A stretch of 64,000 nucleotides of DNA, taken from the NCBI RefSeq assembly GCF_024506435.1, contig NZ_JANIET010000002.1, positions 712,028 to 776,027 of the forward strand, read 5' to 3'. A program made the translations under genes and the position numbers. Shown piece after piece: positions 11,165 to 18,909 of this stretch; the first letter of the stretch is position 1; each line of letters opens with the position of its first letter. The stretch comes from Pantoea trifolii (GTDB lineage: Bacteria > Pseudomonadota > Gammaproteobacteria > Enterobacterales > Enterobacteriaceae). The notes under the pieces are model-generated. The model searched no databases. It had not been told where the DNA came from and saw only the letters and a program-made list of their open reading frames with translations.

Positions 11165-11917
11165 ATGCCGATCAAAAAGATGGAAAACCCTAGACTTTAC
11201 AGACAAATAGCAGACCAATTGATTGCGCTTATCGACAATAACGAATTTCCACCCGGCAGCCGCCTGCCAGCGGAGCGTGAGTTGGCTGAGCAGCTGCAGG
11301 TCAGTCGTGCATCGGTGCGTGAAGCGCTGATCGCGCTCGAGGTGATTGGTCTGGTGGATGTGAAGGTCGGCAATGGCGTGATCGTGAAAGCGCGTTCCAG
11401 TACGCAGGAGCCGGTGATGATGCAGGCCGGACGCGATCAGTGGAATGAGCCGGATGATGAACTGGGTATCAACCTGGATTTCTCCACCGAGCTGCCACCC
11501 TTCTCGCTGCTGCAAGCCCGCCGTCTGATTGAGCCAGAGGCCGCTGCGCTTGCTGCGGTGCATGCCAGCGAGCAGGAACTGGCGCTGATCCGCGCGGCTT
11601 ATCAACAAAACTGCGAGGATAACCGCGCGCAATCGCGCACCCATCCCGGCGACCGCCTGTTCCATATCCGCATTGCCCAGGCGAGCGGCAATCCTGCCTA
11701 TGGATTTATCATCGGCCACCTGCTCGGCCATCGCTATGGCAGCATGTTCCGTATGTTGCAGGCGCACTACACGCCTAGTGATATGCCGTTTGTTTCAGAA
11801 TCCGAGCATATGGCGATTCTTTCCGCGCTGGAGAAACGTGATGCCAAAGCAGCGAGAAATGCGATGAAGAAGCATATTGATCGGGTAATTGCGACCTTTG
11901 AGCGTGTGCAGGAGTGA
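11165..11917 (+). CDS. GntR-family (FadR subfamily) regulator of the fucose genes
   Basis: A 250-residue regulator. The winged helix spans about residues 10-77: LYRQIADQLIALI, PPGSRLPAERELAEQLQVSRASVREALIALEVIGLVDVKVGNG. The rest is an all-helical FCD effector domain, with the metal-binding pattern Asp/His in GDRLFHIRIAQASGNPA near 160 and SEHMAILSALEKRDAKAARNAMKKH near 215. GGGAGC precedes the ATG. Divergence from the oxidative fucose genes makes it their probable repressor, with a pathway intermediate as inducer, as for other FCD regulators of sugar acid use. A REP-like palindrome follows at 11935. Confidence 0.9.
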   Translation: MPIKKMENPRLYRQIADQLIALIDNNEFPPGSRLPAERELAEQLQVSRASVREALIALEVIGLVDVKVGNGVIVKARSSTQEPVMMQAGRDQWNEPDDELGINLDFSTELPPFSLLQARRLIEPEAAALAAVHASEQELALIRAAYQQNCEDNRAQSRTHPGDRLFHIRIAQASGNPAYGFIIGHLLGHRYGSMFRMLQAHYTPSDMPFVSESEHMAILSALEKRDAKAARNAMKKHIDRVIATFERVQE

Positions 11918-11934
11918 AAGGACTATGCGCGCCT

Positions 11935-11954
11935 GGTCGCCATAAATGGCGACC
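11935..11954. repeat. REP-like palindrome, GTCGCC class
   Basis: GGTCGCCATAAATGGCGACC, a perfect 9-bp inverted repeat with two central bases, followed by CCTACG-like flank. It lies between the convergent ends of the GntR gene and the six-helix membrane protein. Confidence 0.8.
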
Positions 11955-11989
11955 CTACGGGATCGAGCGGTTGCCGTCCTTCAGCGGCT

Positions 11990-12883
11990 TCAGATAGGAT
12001 CAGTCTTCACCCTTTTCCCTATATCTTTCAGCTGGGAATATTTCTCCAGCAGTTGGGGCCCATCATCAAGGCTCATCGCGAACATCCAGAGATAAGTCAT
12101 GACGGAATAAATATGGCCGGCATCGGTCCCACCGCGTAAAGCCATGGCGAAAATGGTCATGGCAAATAATACAGCGGTGACCGCGCCAATCGAAAGATAT
12201 CCCATCGCTTCGCGATCGGACAGGCGGATACGCAGCCCCGCCAACACCCGATAATGTCTGCTCAAAGAGGCCACCGGCGCACTGCTGACAAAGCCCACTT
12301 CTTTTTCAAGTCGACCATTAAGCCGGAAAAATAGGGCCTCATTTTTATTGGTGTAACCAGGCAGAAAAAACGAAAAGAACACTAAAACGGCCAGGCAGGC
12401 GATGCCCGACCAGAATTCAATCGCCAGCAACATTAACGCCGCCCCGGTGATAGAAGCCAGGGAAGTAATCAACACTGGCAGATGTTTTTCAAAGAAGTCG
12501 ACGAACTCCCTTGAAAGCGCAACACGGGCGGCGATGGTTGAATGACTGTGATTTTCCCGACGCTGGGCCACGATAACCGGCACCGCCAGTTCAGCATAAA
12601 TTCGCGCGAAAGTGCGCGTATCAAGGCTGCGCCTGGCGGCACCAATCACCCACATGGTAAAAACCATCAGGGCATAAAATACGGCATGCCATGCCTTACC
12701 TGCGACGATAGCATTGATGGCAAAACCGGCCAGCAATGGATAAAGCAGATAGGTCACGTTTTCGGCGATAACCAGCAATAAGGTAAAGAAAAGCTTTCTG
12801 TAATGACGGCGTCCAATGTTTTTAAGGGTATTAACCGCGCTGCCGGTAACGTTGACCGGTTCAATAATTTCATGCGTTTGCAT
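11990..12883 (-). CDS. ABC exporter-like six-helix membrane protein without ATPase domain
   Basis: A 297-residue inner-membrane protein resembling the six-transmembrane domain of an ABC exporter. Hydrophobic segments are visible at about residues 36-58, 68-90, 130-160, 165-185 and 235-275, and an arginine-rich intracellular loop GAARRSLDTRTFARIYAE near 95-112 resembles the coupling region of such domains. No Walker A, signature or Walker B motif occurs in it or in neighbouring genes, so it has no visible energy source. The ATG at 12883 is preferred over an upstream TTG at 12916, which lies inside the operator palindrome. It diverges from a TetR gene and is presumably repressed by it. It could be a remnant, a partner of a remote ATPase, or a self-standing membrane protein. 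Confidence 0.7.
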   Translation of the reverse strand: MQTHEIIEPVNVTGSAVNTLKNIGRRHYRKLFFTLLLVIAENVTYLLYPLLAGFAINAIVAGKAWHAVFYALMVFTMWVIGAARRSLDTRTFARIYAELAVPVIVAQRRENHSHSTIAARVALSREFVDFFEKHLPVLITSLASITGAALMLLAIEFWSGIACLAVLVFFSFFLPGYTNKNEALFFRLNGRLEKEVGFVSSAPVASLSRHYRVLAGLRIRLSDREAMGYLSIGAVTAVLFAMTIFAMALRGGTDAGHIYSVMTYLWMFAMSLDDGPQLLEKYSQLKDIGKRVKTDPI

Positions 12884-12907
12884 AGGATCAATTTCTGTTA
12901 ATATTAA

Positions 12908-12925
12908 TTTGAGCAACTGCTCAAA
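12908..12925. promoter_or_regulatory. Perfect TetR-type operator palindrome
   Basis: TTTGAGCAACTGCTCAAA is an exact inverted repeat with 8-bp arms and a two-base centre. It sits 17 bp before the TetR start codon and 24 bp before the divergent membrane gene. The TTGAGCA/TGCTCAA arms are typical of AcrR/TetR-type operators. Confidence 0.75.
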
Positions 12926-12942
12926 GTCAACGGAGCCGCAAT

Positions 12943-13515
12943 ATGAAAGAAACCAAGGAAGCGTTAAAAGCGCGCATATTGGAGGGCGCTGCCGCGCTAT
13001 TCATAGAGAAAGGTATCGAGAACGTTTCAACGCGCGAACTCACCGAAAGGCTCTCAATCTCCCGTAGCCATATTTATTATTATTTCAGCGACTGGCACAC
13101 GCTATGCATCGAAGCTCTGACAAGGTATTTGCAGAACGAGCTGGATGACTTTTCGCGATCCATTGAATCAACGCTACCTGCTGACAAACTCAATACTGCC
13201 ATTGAAAACTATTTGCCGGATGCCCCGGACGCCGTCTGGCAGCTTTACGGCTCACTCTGGCAGATGGCGGGGCGCGATAAAGCCTTTGCTGATCTAGCAG
13301 AGTTGTTTATTAATAAGTGGACCCATTTCATCACCACCATCGTTGAGGAAGGGATTGCTCAAGGTATTTACCGGCCTGTTAAAAGCGCACGTTTTACACG
13401 CCAGCTCGGCGCCATGCTTAACGGCTATGCCGACAGCCTGATGATCAGTCCTAGTCCGGCCAAACATCGTGAAGCTGTTGAGGATATTCAGGCGTTTATT
13501 CGACTGACGCTTTAA
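12943..13515 (+). CDS. TetR/AcrR-family transcriptional regulator
   Basis: A 190-residue repressor. The helix-turn-helix covers residues 8-55: RILEGAAALFIEKGIENVSTRELTERLSISRSHIYYYF followed by SDWHTL. The C-terminal two-thirds form the helical ligand domain, including WQLYGSLWQMAGRDKAFADLAE and a final MLNGYADSLM segment. The gene diverges from the ABC-like membrane protein with a perfect palindrome between them, so it very likely represses both that gene and itself. The inducer is unknown. A possible terminator hairpin (arms TTGGCAGG/CCTGCCAA, 13535-13569) follows 20 bp after the stop. Confidence 0.88.
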   Translation: MKETKEALKARILEGAAALFIEKGIENVSTRELTERLSISRSHIYYYFSDWHTLCIEALTRYLQNELDDFSRSIESTLPADKLNTAIENYLPDAPDAVWQLYGSLWQMAGRDKAFADLAELFINKWTHFITTIVEEGIAQGIYRPVKSARFTRQLGAMLNGYADSLMISPSPAKHREAVEDIQAFIRLTL

Positions 13516-13840
13516 GGGGTTTTAGGTGAGTGGATTGGCAGGTCAGATGCATACTTATTAGCCTGCCAAAAGTGATCCTATATTGTCCTTGAGCTTCTCT
13601 GAACATCTCATCTACGTGTGTTTTTTTAACCCCTCTAATTTTCAAATTGTTATCACTCCCGTTAACAAAAAACCATTTTCCATTGGCGCACAGAAATCAT
13701 TGCAGGCCTGCTTCAATGCCCGAAACAAAGGTGCAGATGATTAGTTTTTTTTCACTCTAAATAATTACTAAACAGTTCCGATAACCACCCTCAAGAACAA
13801 CACCAATAAGAAAATTCTTATTTCCCAGGGCGGGTTATCT
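13516..13840. other. Intergenic region upstream of the autotransporter locus
   Basis: This 325-bp AT-rich gap holds the hairpin at 13535-13569 after the TetR gene and a perfect palindrome AATAAGAAAATTCTTATT at 13805-13822, whose end lies 18 bp before the start of the repeat-bearing short ORF. The palindrome could be an operator or an mRNA hairpin that hides the translation start. No other gene is seen. Confidence 0.5.
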
Positions 13841-13954
13841 ATGAATCAGACCATCTCATCTCCGGCTTGTGGCCTGCACTCGATGCGCTCCGTGCGCTCC
13901 GTGCGCTCCGTGCGCTCCGTGCGCTCCGTGCGCTCAATTTTAATCAGAGGCTGA
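13841..13954 (+). CDS. Short leader-like ORF with tandem Arg-Ser-Val repeats
   Basis: A 37-residue frame that starts MNQTISSPACGLHSM, continues with five perfect RSV repeats plus a sixth partial one, and ends SILIRG. The repeats come from five exact copies of the 9-bp unit GCGCTCCGT. It stops three bases before the heptosyltransferase ATG at 13958, and the AGAGG ribosome site of that gene lies within its last codons, so translation of the two is probably linked. No family was recognised. It might be a regulatory leader peptide, a small basic protein, or non-coding repeat DNA that happens to stay open. Repeat units of nine bases keep the frame when copy number changes, so length variation would be tolerated. 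Confidence 0.5.
   Translation: MNQTISSPACGLHSMRSVRSVRSVRSVRSVRSILIRG
13885..13935 (+). repeat. 9-bp tandem repeat, five copies plus partial
   Basis: Five identical copies of GCGCTCCGT (13885-13929) followed by GCGCTC. The array lies wholly inside the short ORF upstream of the autotransporter glycosyltransferase. Exact identity suggests recent slippage. Confidence 0.95.
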
Positions 13955-13957
13955 GCC

Positions 13958-15196
13958 ATGACTCAAAATCCCCCTCTGCAGGTCGCTGCCCATAACGCAC
14001 TTTCAAAGGTTCAGGAGACGACACAATATCCTTTCGTTAGTGCACCCATGCTTCCAAGCCGGGAGGGACCGGCAGGCATTCGTTACGACTTTAACGATGG
14101 TGCCCGTGTCTTGCTGCCGGAAGGCCGCTGGCGCGTTGCGCTCATAGATGAGGATTCAGGCAATATTCTGTTCCACTGCGAATCCAGCGCAGGCTGGGTA
14201 ACGTCTGCTAAAAAGTATTACATCCGCTTTCGCATTCGGGTCTGGCGTGGTGATGAGACCTCACCTCTGCTTGATGAAGTGCTTTCGCTCAGGGATCAGC
14301 ATGTGTTGATTTCATTTCCAGTCGGCACACTGGGTGACCTGCTAGGGTGGTTCCATTACGCCGAACGCTTTCGCACTCAACATGGATGCAGACTTGAGTG
14401 CAGTATGGCGCCCAACATCATCACACTACTGGAAGGCCAGTACCCCGACATTCGTTTTTCGACTCCTGCAGAAGCGGCGTGCGCGCCTTATGCCACTTAC
14501 CGCATCGGTTTATTTTTTGGCGGGAACGATACCCATCAACCACTCGATTTTCGTCAGACCGGTTTTCACCGTATCGCCGGGCACATTCTGGGCGTCGACC
14601 ATCGGGAAGAAGCGCCTCGGCTTAATCTCAGCGCCCCGCGAACGATCGCCGAGCCCTACGTCTGTATTGGTGTGCAGTCAACCTGCCAGGCCAAATTCTG
14701 GAACAACGGCCGCGGCTGGGCCGAGGTGGTAACACACCTTAAAACGCTGGGCTACCGCGTCCTTTGCATTGATCGCGACCCAACGACAGGCCACGGTTTT
14801 GTCTGGAATCACATCCCTTACGGTGCGGAAGACTTCACCGGCAACCTTCCGCTGCAGGACCGAGTGGATCTGCTGACACACGCGAGCTTCTTTATTGGCC
14901 TATCCAGCGGCCTCTCATGGCTTGCCTGGGCGTCGCAGATTCCCGTGGTGCTGATCAGCGGCTTCACGCTGCCAGGCGCTGAGTTCTTCACCCCCTGGCG
15001 GGTGTTCAGCAGCCATGGCTGCAGCGGATGCTGGGACAGCATGCATGAAAAATTCGATCACCAGGACTACTTCTGGTGTCCCCGTCACAAGGGAACTGAT
15101 CGACAGTTCGAGTGCACCCGGCTTATCACCGGTAGACAAGTAAATGGCGTGATTGACCGTCTCGACGCGCAAATCCGTGGAAATCAAAAAACGTAA
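13958..15196 (+). CDS. Autotransporter strand-loop-strand O-heptosyltransferase
   Basis: A 412-residue cytosolic glycosyltransferase of the AAH/TibC family, which adds ADP-activated heptose to serines of AIDA-type passenger repeats before export. After an N-terminal beta domain (residues 30-110), the GT-B part starts near ISFPVGTLGDLLGWFHYAERF. The sugar-nucleotide half includes VCIGVQSTCQAKFWNNGRGW near 235 and FFIGLSSGLSWLAWASQIPVVLISGFTLP near 310. The C-terminal iron-binding cysteines of this family are present in GCSGCWDS, FWCPRH and FECTRL near 350-390. It lies directly upstream of the autotransporter gene (63 bp), its obvious substrate. The closest known relatives act in multimers with one bound Fe. 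Confidence 0.92.
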   Translation: MTQNPPLQVAAHNALSKVQETTQYPFVSAPMLPSREGPAGIRYDFNDGARVLLPEGRWRVALIDEDSGNILFHCESSAGWVTSAKKYYIRFRIRVWRGDETSPLLDEVLSLRDQHVLISFPVGTLGDLLGWFHYAERFRTQHGCRLECSMAPNIITLLEGQYPDIRFSTPAEAACAPYATYRIGLFFGGNDTHQPLDFRQTGFHRIAGHILGVDHREEAPRLNLSAPRTIAEPYVCIGVQSTCQAKFWNNGRGWAEVVTHLKTLGYRVLCIDRDPTTGHGFVWNHIPYGAEDFTGNLPLQDRVDLLTHASFFIGLSSGLSWLAWASQIPVVLISGFTLPGAEFFTPWRVFSSHGCSGCWDSMHEKFDHQDYFWCPRHKGTDRQFECTRLITGRQVNGVIDRLDAQIRGNQKT

Positions 15197-15259
15197 CTAA
15201 ACCACCCATGCGTAATCGACATTTACTCGCAGGGAACAAAACTTATAAGAGGCAGGGAC

Positions 15260-18200
15260 ATGAATAAGGCTTACAGAATTGTCTGGAGCGCTACGCGCCA
15301 GGCGTGGGTTGTTGCGTCAGAACGTGCTGGATGCGGTGGGCGACCACCGATGGCCGTGAAGCGCATCGTCGGCACACTCCTCCTGATGGGAATGGCAGGT
15401 ACTGCCGCCGCTACGACCTATGATGGCACGACAGTGAGCTCGGGTAGCTTAACGCTGAATAACGGAGACATTGCCAACAATATCTCGGTGATCAGCGGTG
15501 GAAACCTGAACGTGAACAACGGCGGGTTGGTGACCAGCAGTAACGTAGGTAACGGCGTAAACCTTTCCAACATTGTTGTTTCCAGCGGAGGCAGCGCAGT
15601 TTCTACTATTGTCAACTCTTCAGGCAGACAGTACGTAAACAGCGGCGGCAGCGCCACCGGTACCATCCTGAATGGTGGTTCTGAAATCATTTATGTTGGT
15701 GCGCATGTTTCGGGCTCCACTGTTAATAGCCGTGCACAGCAGGAAGTTTATGGCAACGTGACATCGACTACCGTTAATAACGGTGGCTCCCTTCTGGTTC
15801 TTGGCGGGACAACACAGTCGACCCACGTGACATCCGGTGGTCTTGAGTACGTTATCAGTGGAACAAGTGAATCTGCGCTCATTGATGCTTGGGGGAACCA
15901 GACTATTTACTCCGGAGCCAATGCGGTGTCAGCGGTCATTGCAGGCGGGACGCAGCGGGTCAGCGGCTCGGCAATCGATACCACAGTGAAGTCAGGCGGG
16001 GTCCAGTACGTCAGTAGCGGCGGTTCCTCCACCGGTACAATTATTGAAGCAAATGCTTCTCAGGGCATCTACGGCACCGCCACCTCCACTCAGGTGAACT
16101 CGGGCGGTGCTGAGTATGTTTACAGTGGCGGCAGCGCAAGCCTCACCACCGTTAAAGACGCTGCTTACATGCAAATTTTTACTGGTGGGTCAGCCTCACA
16201 GGCAACCATTAATTCAGGTGGCACCCTTTATGCTTTCGAGGGTGCTAACGCGACAGATCTGGTCATTAATGCCGGCGGCCGTCTCAATACTTTCACCGGT
16301 GCTACATTAAGCGGCACAAACGCGCTGGGCGAATTTTCGATCATCTCAGGCCATGCTAAAAACGTGCTGCTTGAGAACAACGGCTCATTAACCGTAGACG
16401 CCACGGATTCTTCAGAGAGTACCATTATTAATCAGGGCGGCGCCGAGTACGTGAACGGCAGCGCTTCCGGCAGTGTGGTAAATAATGGTGGTGTGCAACG
16501 CGTAATGGCTGGAGGCACGGCCAATGGTACAACTGCCAATGCCGGTGGTGAGCAGCAGGTTTACGGTACCGCTATTTCAACGACGGTTAACTCCGGTGGC
16601 GCACTTTCCGTGTTTGACGGCGGCGTCGCAAAACAGGCGATGATTAATAGCGGCGGTTCTTTGTCGGTCAACAGTGGAGGAACCGCGACAGATACCACCG
16701 TTCAGGCTGGCGGACTGCTGAATATAGCTGATGGAGGAATTCTGACACTTGCCGACAATCATTTTGTGAACAACGGTACGACAGCTTACGATACAGCCAG
16801 CGACATGTCCCTGGATACTAATCTGTCTGGTACCGGTCAGTTGACTAAGAACGGAAGCGGCACGCTGACGCTCGGTGGCACCCTTGCTCAGTCGCAGGTG
16901 AATCTGAATGCCGGTTCGCTGATTATGGATGGTTTGCAGGCCACCACTGACATAGTGGCGATCTCCGGCACATCACTATCTCTGGTGAACAGTGCCAGCC
17001 TGACGGGTATCATCGACCCGACCGATGTCAACATCGACAGCAGCAGTACCTGGAATATTACGGGCGACTCGTTGGTTGACACGCTGACCAATGCCGGCAG
17101 CATTGTTTTTGCCGCACCTCAGGGTACGTTCACTCCTCGCACGCTCACCGTGACCAATCTTGTTGGCAATGGGGGGACCATTACCCTGAATACCGTTGCA
17201 GGCAACAGCAGTTCACCTACCGATAAATTGATCATTGATGGCGGTCAGGCGACGGGCAGCACAAGTCTGCGAGTGCTAAACCGCGGCGGACTTGGTGCAC
17301 AAACCACTGGAAACGGGATCAACCTGGTCAGTGCGATTAACGGTGCAACAACAGATTCAGGAGCCTTCAGTCTTAACCAGCCGCTGGTAGCAGGCGCCTA
17401 TTCCTACAGTCTTTACCGTAATGCCGATCAGAGTTGGTATCTGACCTCCCAGCAAATCAGTACCTCAACACCTGCCACGCCTGCAACGCCGGGCACACCG
17501 GATCAGGACAGCGGAACAGGTACGCCGGTCAGTAACACAGTCAACTACCGTGATGGCATGTGGAGCTATGCTGCACTTCCTGCTCTTTCGTTCGATTATG
17601 ACCGCCTGGTTGCAGGCACCGCCGATACACGTTTCCATTATGCCCAGGACAGCCGTATGTGGGGCCGCGTGGTGGCAGGTCAGTTGCGTCACGACAATAA
17701 TGGCAGCCTGACTGGCGGCGGGGTTCCGGAAAGCAGCGGCGCTTATAGCTTCCTGCAAATTGGCGGCGACCTCTGGCAGTTCTCGGGATCCACTGCCGAC
17801 TGGCGTGCCGGTATTTACGGTGCAACCGGGTTGATGCGCAGTGACGTCTGGCGTGATGGTGGGAAAAGTGAAGCGGGCACCGATCGTGATACCGTCTACA
17901 CGGGTGGCGCCTATCTTTCAGGTCAGAGCCTTGAAGGATTGCGTTTGGATGGCCTGTTGCAGGTAAGCCATCACAGCATTTCCACGGCCTCCAATGACGG
18001 CACGCGGTTGTCGACATCAGGCACCGGTTGGCTTGCTTCGGCACAGGCTGGACAGGCGTTCATGCTGACTCCTACCCTGTCGCTTGAGCCACAACTGCAA
18101 TACACCATCCAGGGCATTTCACTGGATAATGCACAGGACGATGCCGCATCACTGGACTGGTCTGACAGTCGCCGCCAGTCCGTTCAGGCGGGATTGAGGA

Positions 18201-18493
18201 TCGGTGCTCCTCTGAACAGCCCGGCGAAAGTGCTCTGGTGGGTCACACCTTCACTGACACAGTCTTTTGGTGGCCATAGCAACGTATCAGCCTCTGTGCA
18301 GGGCGTTTCAGATTCAACGGCTTCATTCCGCACTGACCTTTCAGGCACCAGTATCGGCCTGAACGGTGGCGTAAACGCGCAAATACGTGAGAATGTTAAG
18401 CTCGGCGTACAAGGTGGATATTCCGAAGCGCTTCACGGTGGAGAGTCTGGCGGCTTCTACGGTCTGGTCAATCTGGGCTATTCATTCCGCTAA
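15260..18493 (+). CDS. AIDA-I-type autotransporter adhesin
   Basis: A 1077-residue type V secreted protein. Residues 1-26 are the extended signal peptide region (MNKAYRIVWSATRQAWVVAS), followed by a normal signal sequence cleaved near residue 51 after GTAAA. The passenger from 52 to about 500 consists of roughly 19-residue strand-loop-strand repeats of the type VNSGGxxxVxSGGxAxxTxI, the acceptor sites of heptosyltransferases. A pertactin-like stem follows (500-740), then a Pro/Thr linker near 745, and a C-terminal 12-strand translocator beta barrel from about 815 that ends in aromatic-containing NLGYSFR. No protease motif is visible. Adhesion or autoaggregation is the likely role. The upstream glycosyltransferase should modify it. 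A terminator hairpin follows at 18507. Confidence 0.93.
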   Translation: MNKAYRIVWSATRQAWVVASERAGCGGRPPMAVKRIVGTLLLMGMAGTAAATTYDGTTVSSGSLTLNNGDIANNISVISGGNLNVNNGGLVTSSNVGNGVNLSNIVVSSGGSAVSTIVNSSGRQYVNSGGSATGTILNGGSEIIYVGAHVSGSTVNSRAQQEVYGNVTSTTVNNGGSLLVLGGTTQSTHVTSGGLEYVISGTSESALIDAWGNQTIYSGANAVSAVIAGGTQRVSGSAIDTTVKSGGVQYVSSGGSSTGTIIEANASQGIYGTATSTQVNSGGAEYVYSGGSASLTTVKDAAYMQIFTGGSASQATINSGGTLYAFEGANATDLVINAGGRLNTFTGATLSGTNALGEFSIISGHAKNVLLENNGSLTVDATDSSESTIINQGGAEYVNGSASGSVVNNGGVQRVMAGGTANGTTANAGGEQQVYGTAISTTVNSGGALSVFDGGVAKQAMINSGGSLSVNSGGTATDTTVQAGGLLNIADGGILTLADNHFVNNGTTAYDTASDMSLDTNLSGTGQLTKNGSGTLTLGGTLAQSQVNLNAGSLIMDGLQATTDIVAISGTSLSLVNSASLTGIIDPTDVNIDSSSTWNITGDSLVDTLTNAGSIVFAAPQGTFTPRTLTVTNLVGNGGTITLNTVAGNSSSPTDKLIIDGGQATGSTSLRVLNRGGLGAQTTGNGINLVSAINGATTDSGAFSLNQPLVAGAYSYSLYRNADQSWYLTSQQISTSTPATPATPGTPDQDSGTGTPVSNTVNYRDGMWSYAALPALSFDYDRLVAGTADTRFHYAQDSRMWGRVVAGQLRHDNNGSLTGGGVPESSGAYSFLQIGGDLWQFSGSTADWRAGIYGATGLMRSDVWRDGGKSEAGTDRDTVYTGGAYLSGQSLEGLRLDGLLQVSHHSISTASNDGTRLSTSGTGWLASAQAGQAFMLTPTLSLEPQLQYTIQGISLDNAQDDAASLDWSDSRRQSVQAGLRIGAPLNSPAKVLWWVTPSLTQSFGGHSNVSASVQGVSDSTASFRTDLSGTSIGLNGGVNAQIRENVKLGVQGGYSEALHGGESGGFYGLVNLGYSFR

Positions 18494-18506
18494 GCGGCAA
18501 TACAGT

Positions 18507-18526
18507 GCCGGGCATAGCTGCCCGGC
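18507..18526 (+). terminator. Terminator after the autotransporter gene
   Basis: GCCGGGCA and TGCCCGGC form an 8-bp perfect stem with a TAGC loop, 14 bp after the stop codon. The following GCTTCTTGTTT is moderately T-rich, so this is a plausible rho-independent terminator. Confidence 0.75.
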
Positions 18527-18909
18527 GCTTCTTGTTTATATACTCCGCAGTTCCACCATATTAGTAAATATCGTCTGCAGGCTTCATCAGGAAGTATTGG
18601 CGCTATTAAAAACGATCATCGTCACATTATCCATAGTCGAATAGCATTAAATAATGGACTCATTATTTGAGAAAGCACGTCATTAATCTGATTAATCAAA
18701 AAACCCTTCACTAATTCAATTTCATCAGCCACACTGTCAACCAAATTAATCAAGTATAAATAAATAATATGACATTGAGTGTGGCTTATATATGACCATG
18801 CTGCAATAAAACATAACATTAACGCATATAGCAAAAAAGTTTCATATTGGGATGATTCATTACACGCGTTGAACATCATCAATACTGCTATAGATATGAG
18901 AAACGAGCA
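18527..18909. other. AT-rich intergenic region before the flippase gene
   Basis: About 380 bp of clearly AT-rich DNA. An 86-codon hydrophobic frame on the minus strand (18622-18882) was not accepted as a gene. The region probably carries the promoter for the flippase and ATP-grasp genes and marks the border of a piece with different base composition. Confidence 0.4.

Noticed and set aside
13885..13935. Tandem repeat as a frameshift phase-variation switch
   Set aside because: The unit is nine bases, so gain or loss of copies keeps the reading frame and cannot switch a gene off by frameshift.
18622..18882. 86-codon hydrophobic minus-strand frame in the AT-rich gap before the flippase
   Set aside because: Start with repeated Met codons, no ribosome site, no known family, and AT-rich DNA gives hydrophobic frames by chance.
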